Below the pieces are notes generated by a model. It did not search any database. It worked only from the letters and a program-made list of their open reading frames with translations, and was not told where the DNA came from. Of a DNA stretch of 64,000 nt, positions 62,457 to 64,000 are shown one piece after another (position 1 is the first letter of the stretch; every line of letters begins with the position of its first letter). This DNA comes from Tanypteryx hageni (taxonomy: Eukaryota > Arthropoda > Insecta > Odonata > Petaluridae). The position numbers and the translations under genes were made by a program. The DNA is taken from contig CM054114.1 of NCBI GenBank assembly GCA_028673005.1, positions 24,829,369 through 24,893,368 of the forward strand, in the 5' to 3' direction.

Positions 62457-64000
62457 CCTAAGTACTGCCGCCCCTCAAGAGAATCCTATTTACTGCCGCC
62501 CCTTAAGAGAATCCTAGTTACTGCCGCCCCTTAAGAGAATCCTAGGTACTGCCGCCCCTTAAGAGAATCCTAGGTACTGCCGCCCCTTAAGAGAATCCTA
62601 GTAACTGCCGCCCCTTAAGAGAATCCTAGTTACTGCCGCCCCTTAAGAGAATCTTAGGTACTGCCGCCCCTTAAGAGAATCCTAGGTACTGCCGCCCCTT
62701 AAGTGAATCCTAGGTACTGCCGCCCCTTAAGAGAATCCTAGGTACTGCAGCCCCTTAAGAGAATCCCAGTTACTTCCGCCCCTTAAGAGAATCCTAGGTA
62801 CTGCCGCCCCTTAAGTGAATCCTAGGTACTGCCGCCCCTTAAGAGAATCCTAGGTACTGCAGCCCCTTAAGAGAATCCCAGTTACTTCCGCCCCTTAAGA
62901 GAATCCTAGATACTGCCGCCCCTTAAGAGAATCCTAGGTTCTGCCGCCCCTTAAAAGAATCCTAGTTACTGCCGCCCCTTAAGAGAATCCTAGGTACTGC
63001 CGTGCCTTAAGAGAATCCTAGGTACTGCCACCCTTAAGAGAATCCTAGGTACTGCCGCCTCTTAAGAGAATCCTAGGTACTGCAGCCCCTTAAGAGAATC
63101 CCATTTACTGCCGCCCCTTAAGAGAATCCTAGGTACTGCCGCCCCTTAAGAGAATCCTAGGTGTTGCCGCCCCTTAAGAGGACCCTAGTTACTGCCGCCC
63201 CTTAAGAGAATCCTAGGTACTACCGCCCCTTAAGAGTATCCTAGGTACTGCCGCCCCTTATGAGAATCCTAGGAACTGCCGCCCCTTAAGAGAATCCTAG
63301 GTACTGCAGCCCCTTAAGAGAATCCCATTTACTGCCGCCCCTTAAGAGAATCCTAGGTACTGCCGCCCCTTAAGAGAATCCTAGGTACTGCAGCCCCTTA
63401 AGAGAATCCCATTTACTGCCGCCCCTTTAAGTGAATCCTAGGTACTGTCGCCCCTTAAGAGAATCCTAGGTACTGCCGCCCCTTAAGAGAATCCTAGGTA
63501 CTGCCGCCCCTTAAGAGAATCCTAGGTACTGCCGCCCCTTAAGAGAATACTAGGTACTGCCGCCCTTTAAGAGAATCCTAGGTACTGCCGCCCCTTAAGA
63601 GAATCCTAGGTACTACCGCCCCTTAAGAGAATCCTAGGTACTGACGCCCCTTATGAGAATCCTAGGTACTGCAGCCCCTTAAGAGAATGCTAGGTACTGC
63701 CGCCCCTTAAGAGAATCCTATTTACTGCCGCCCCTTAAGAGAATCCTAGGTACTGCCGCCCCTTAAGAGAATCCTAGGTACTGCCGCCCCTTAAGAGAAT
63801 CCTAGGTACTGCCGCCCCTTAAGAGAATCCTAGTAACTGCCGCCCCTTAAGAGAATCCTAGTTACTGCCGCCCCTTAAGAGAATCTTAGGTACTGCCGCC
63901 CCTTAAGAGAATCCTAGGTACTGCCGCCCCTTAAGTGAATCCTAGGTACTGCCGCCCCTTAAGAGAATCCTAGGTACTGCAGCCCCTTAAGAGAATCCCA
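62457..64000. repeat. 28-bp satellite array S6 (right end outside window)
   Basis: The start follows S1 (offset 55614), except that it has GCCGCC in the edge monomer. From about 62940 it is collinear with the middle of S3 (offset 35169: CCGTGCC 63003/27834, CCCCTTTAA 63426/28257). It lacks the TAGTAACTGCCACC monomer of S2, S3 and S5, so it is a third kind of post-island start. A private GAATACTAGG monomer is present near 63546. Confidence 0.96.
62911..62939. other. Exchange junction in S6
   Basis: Left of it the array follows S1 (last S1-type base A at 62910, where S3 has G). Right of it the array follows S3 (T at 62940, where S1 has A). The switch falls within about one monomer and keeps the 28-bp register. 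Confidence 0.7.

Overview
The window is a gene-free block of eukaryotic satellite DNA. A 28-bp tandem repeat fills about 44.9 kb (about 1,600 monomers). It is interrupted by six copies of one 3,176-bp non-satellite island, all in the same orientation and all joined to the satellite at the same bases. The monomer has 28-bp periodicity, CTTAAG and CCTAGG palindromes in most copies, and stops in every frame on both strands. The islands are AT-rich and carry degenerate hAT-type transposon ends. I see no rRNA, tRNA, CRISPR or bacterial gene. This suggests heterochromatin of an animal, possibly an arthropod; the species cannot be told from this sequence.

Layout: array S0 1-3666 (runs off the left edge); island I1 3667-6842; S1 6843-12722 (5,880 bp); I2 12723-15898; S2 15899-17502 (1,604 bp); I3 17503-20678; S3 20679-36520 (15,842 bp); I4 36521-39696; S4 39697-45576 (5,880 bp); I5 45577-48752; S5 48753-59280 (10,528 bp); I6 59281-62456; S6 62457-64000 (runs off the right edge). 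Island-to-island spacings are 9056, 4780, 19018, 9056 and 13704 bp.

The arrays are mosaics of a few long higher-order patterns, recognisable from rare variant monomers used as barcodes. I1+S1 is collinear with I4+S4 at an offset of 32,854 bp, and the match continues through I2/I5 until S2 breaks off. S3 is an S5-type array joined to an S1-type array, and the island expected at the join is missing. S2 looks like an S5-type array with about 8.9 kb removed. S6 switches from an S1-type start to the middle of an S3/S5-type pattern. I could place these three exchange junctions to about 25-52 bp.

Nothing here looks like a protein-coding gene; the longest ORF is 88 codons and its copies are identical only because the whole island is. 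The most interesting content is the composite satellite-plus-island unit: near-perfect homogeneity, clear recombination scars, and a four-gamete pattern of marker bases showing exchange at or inside the island as well as between satellite monomers.
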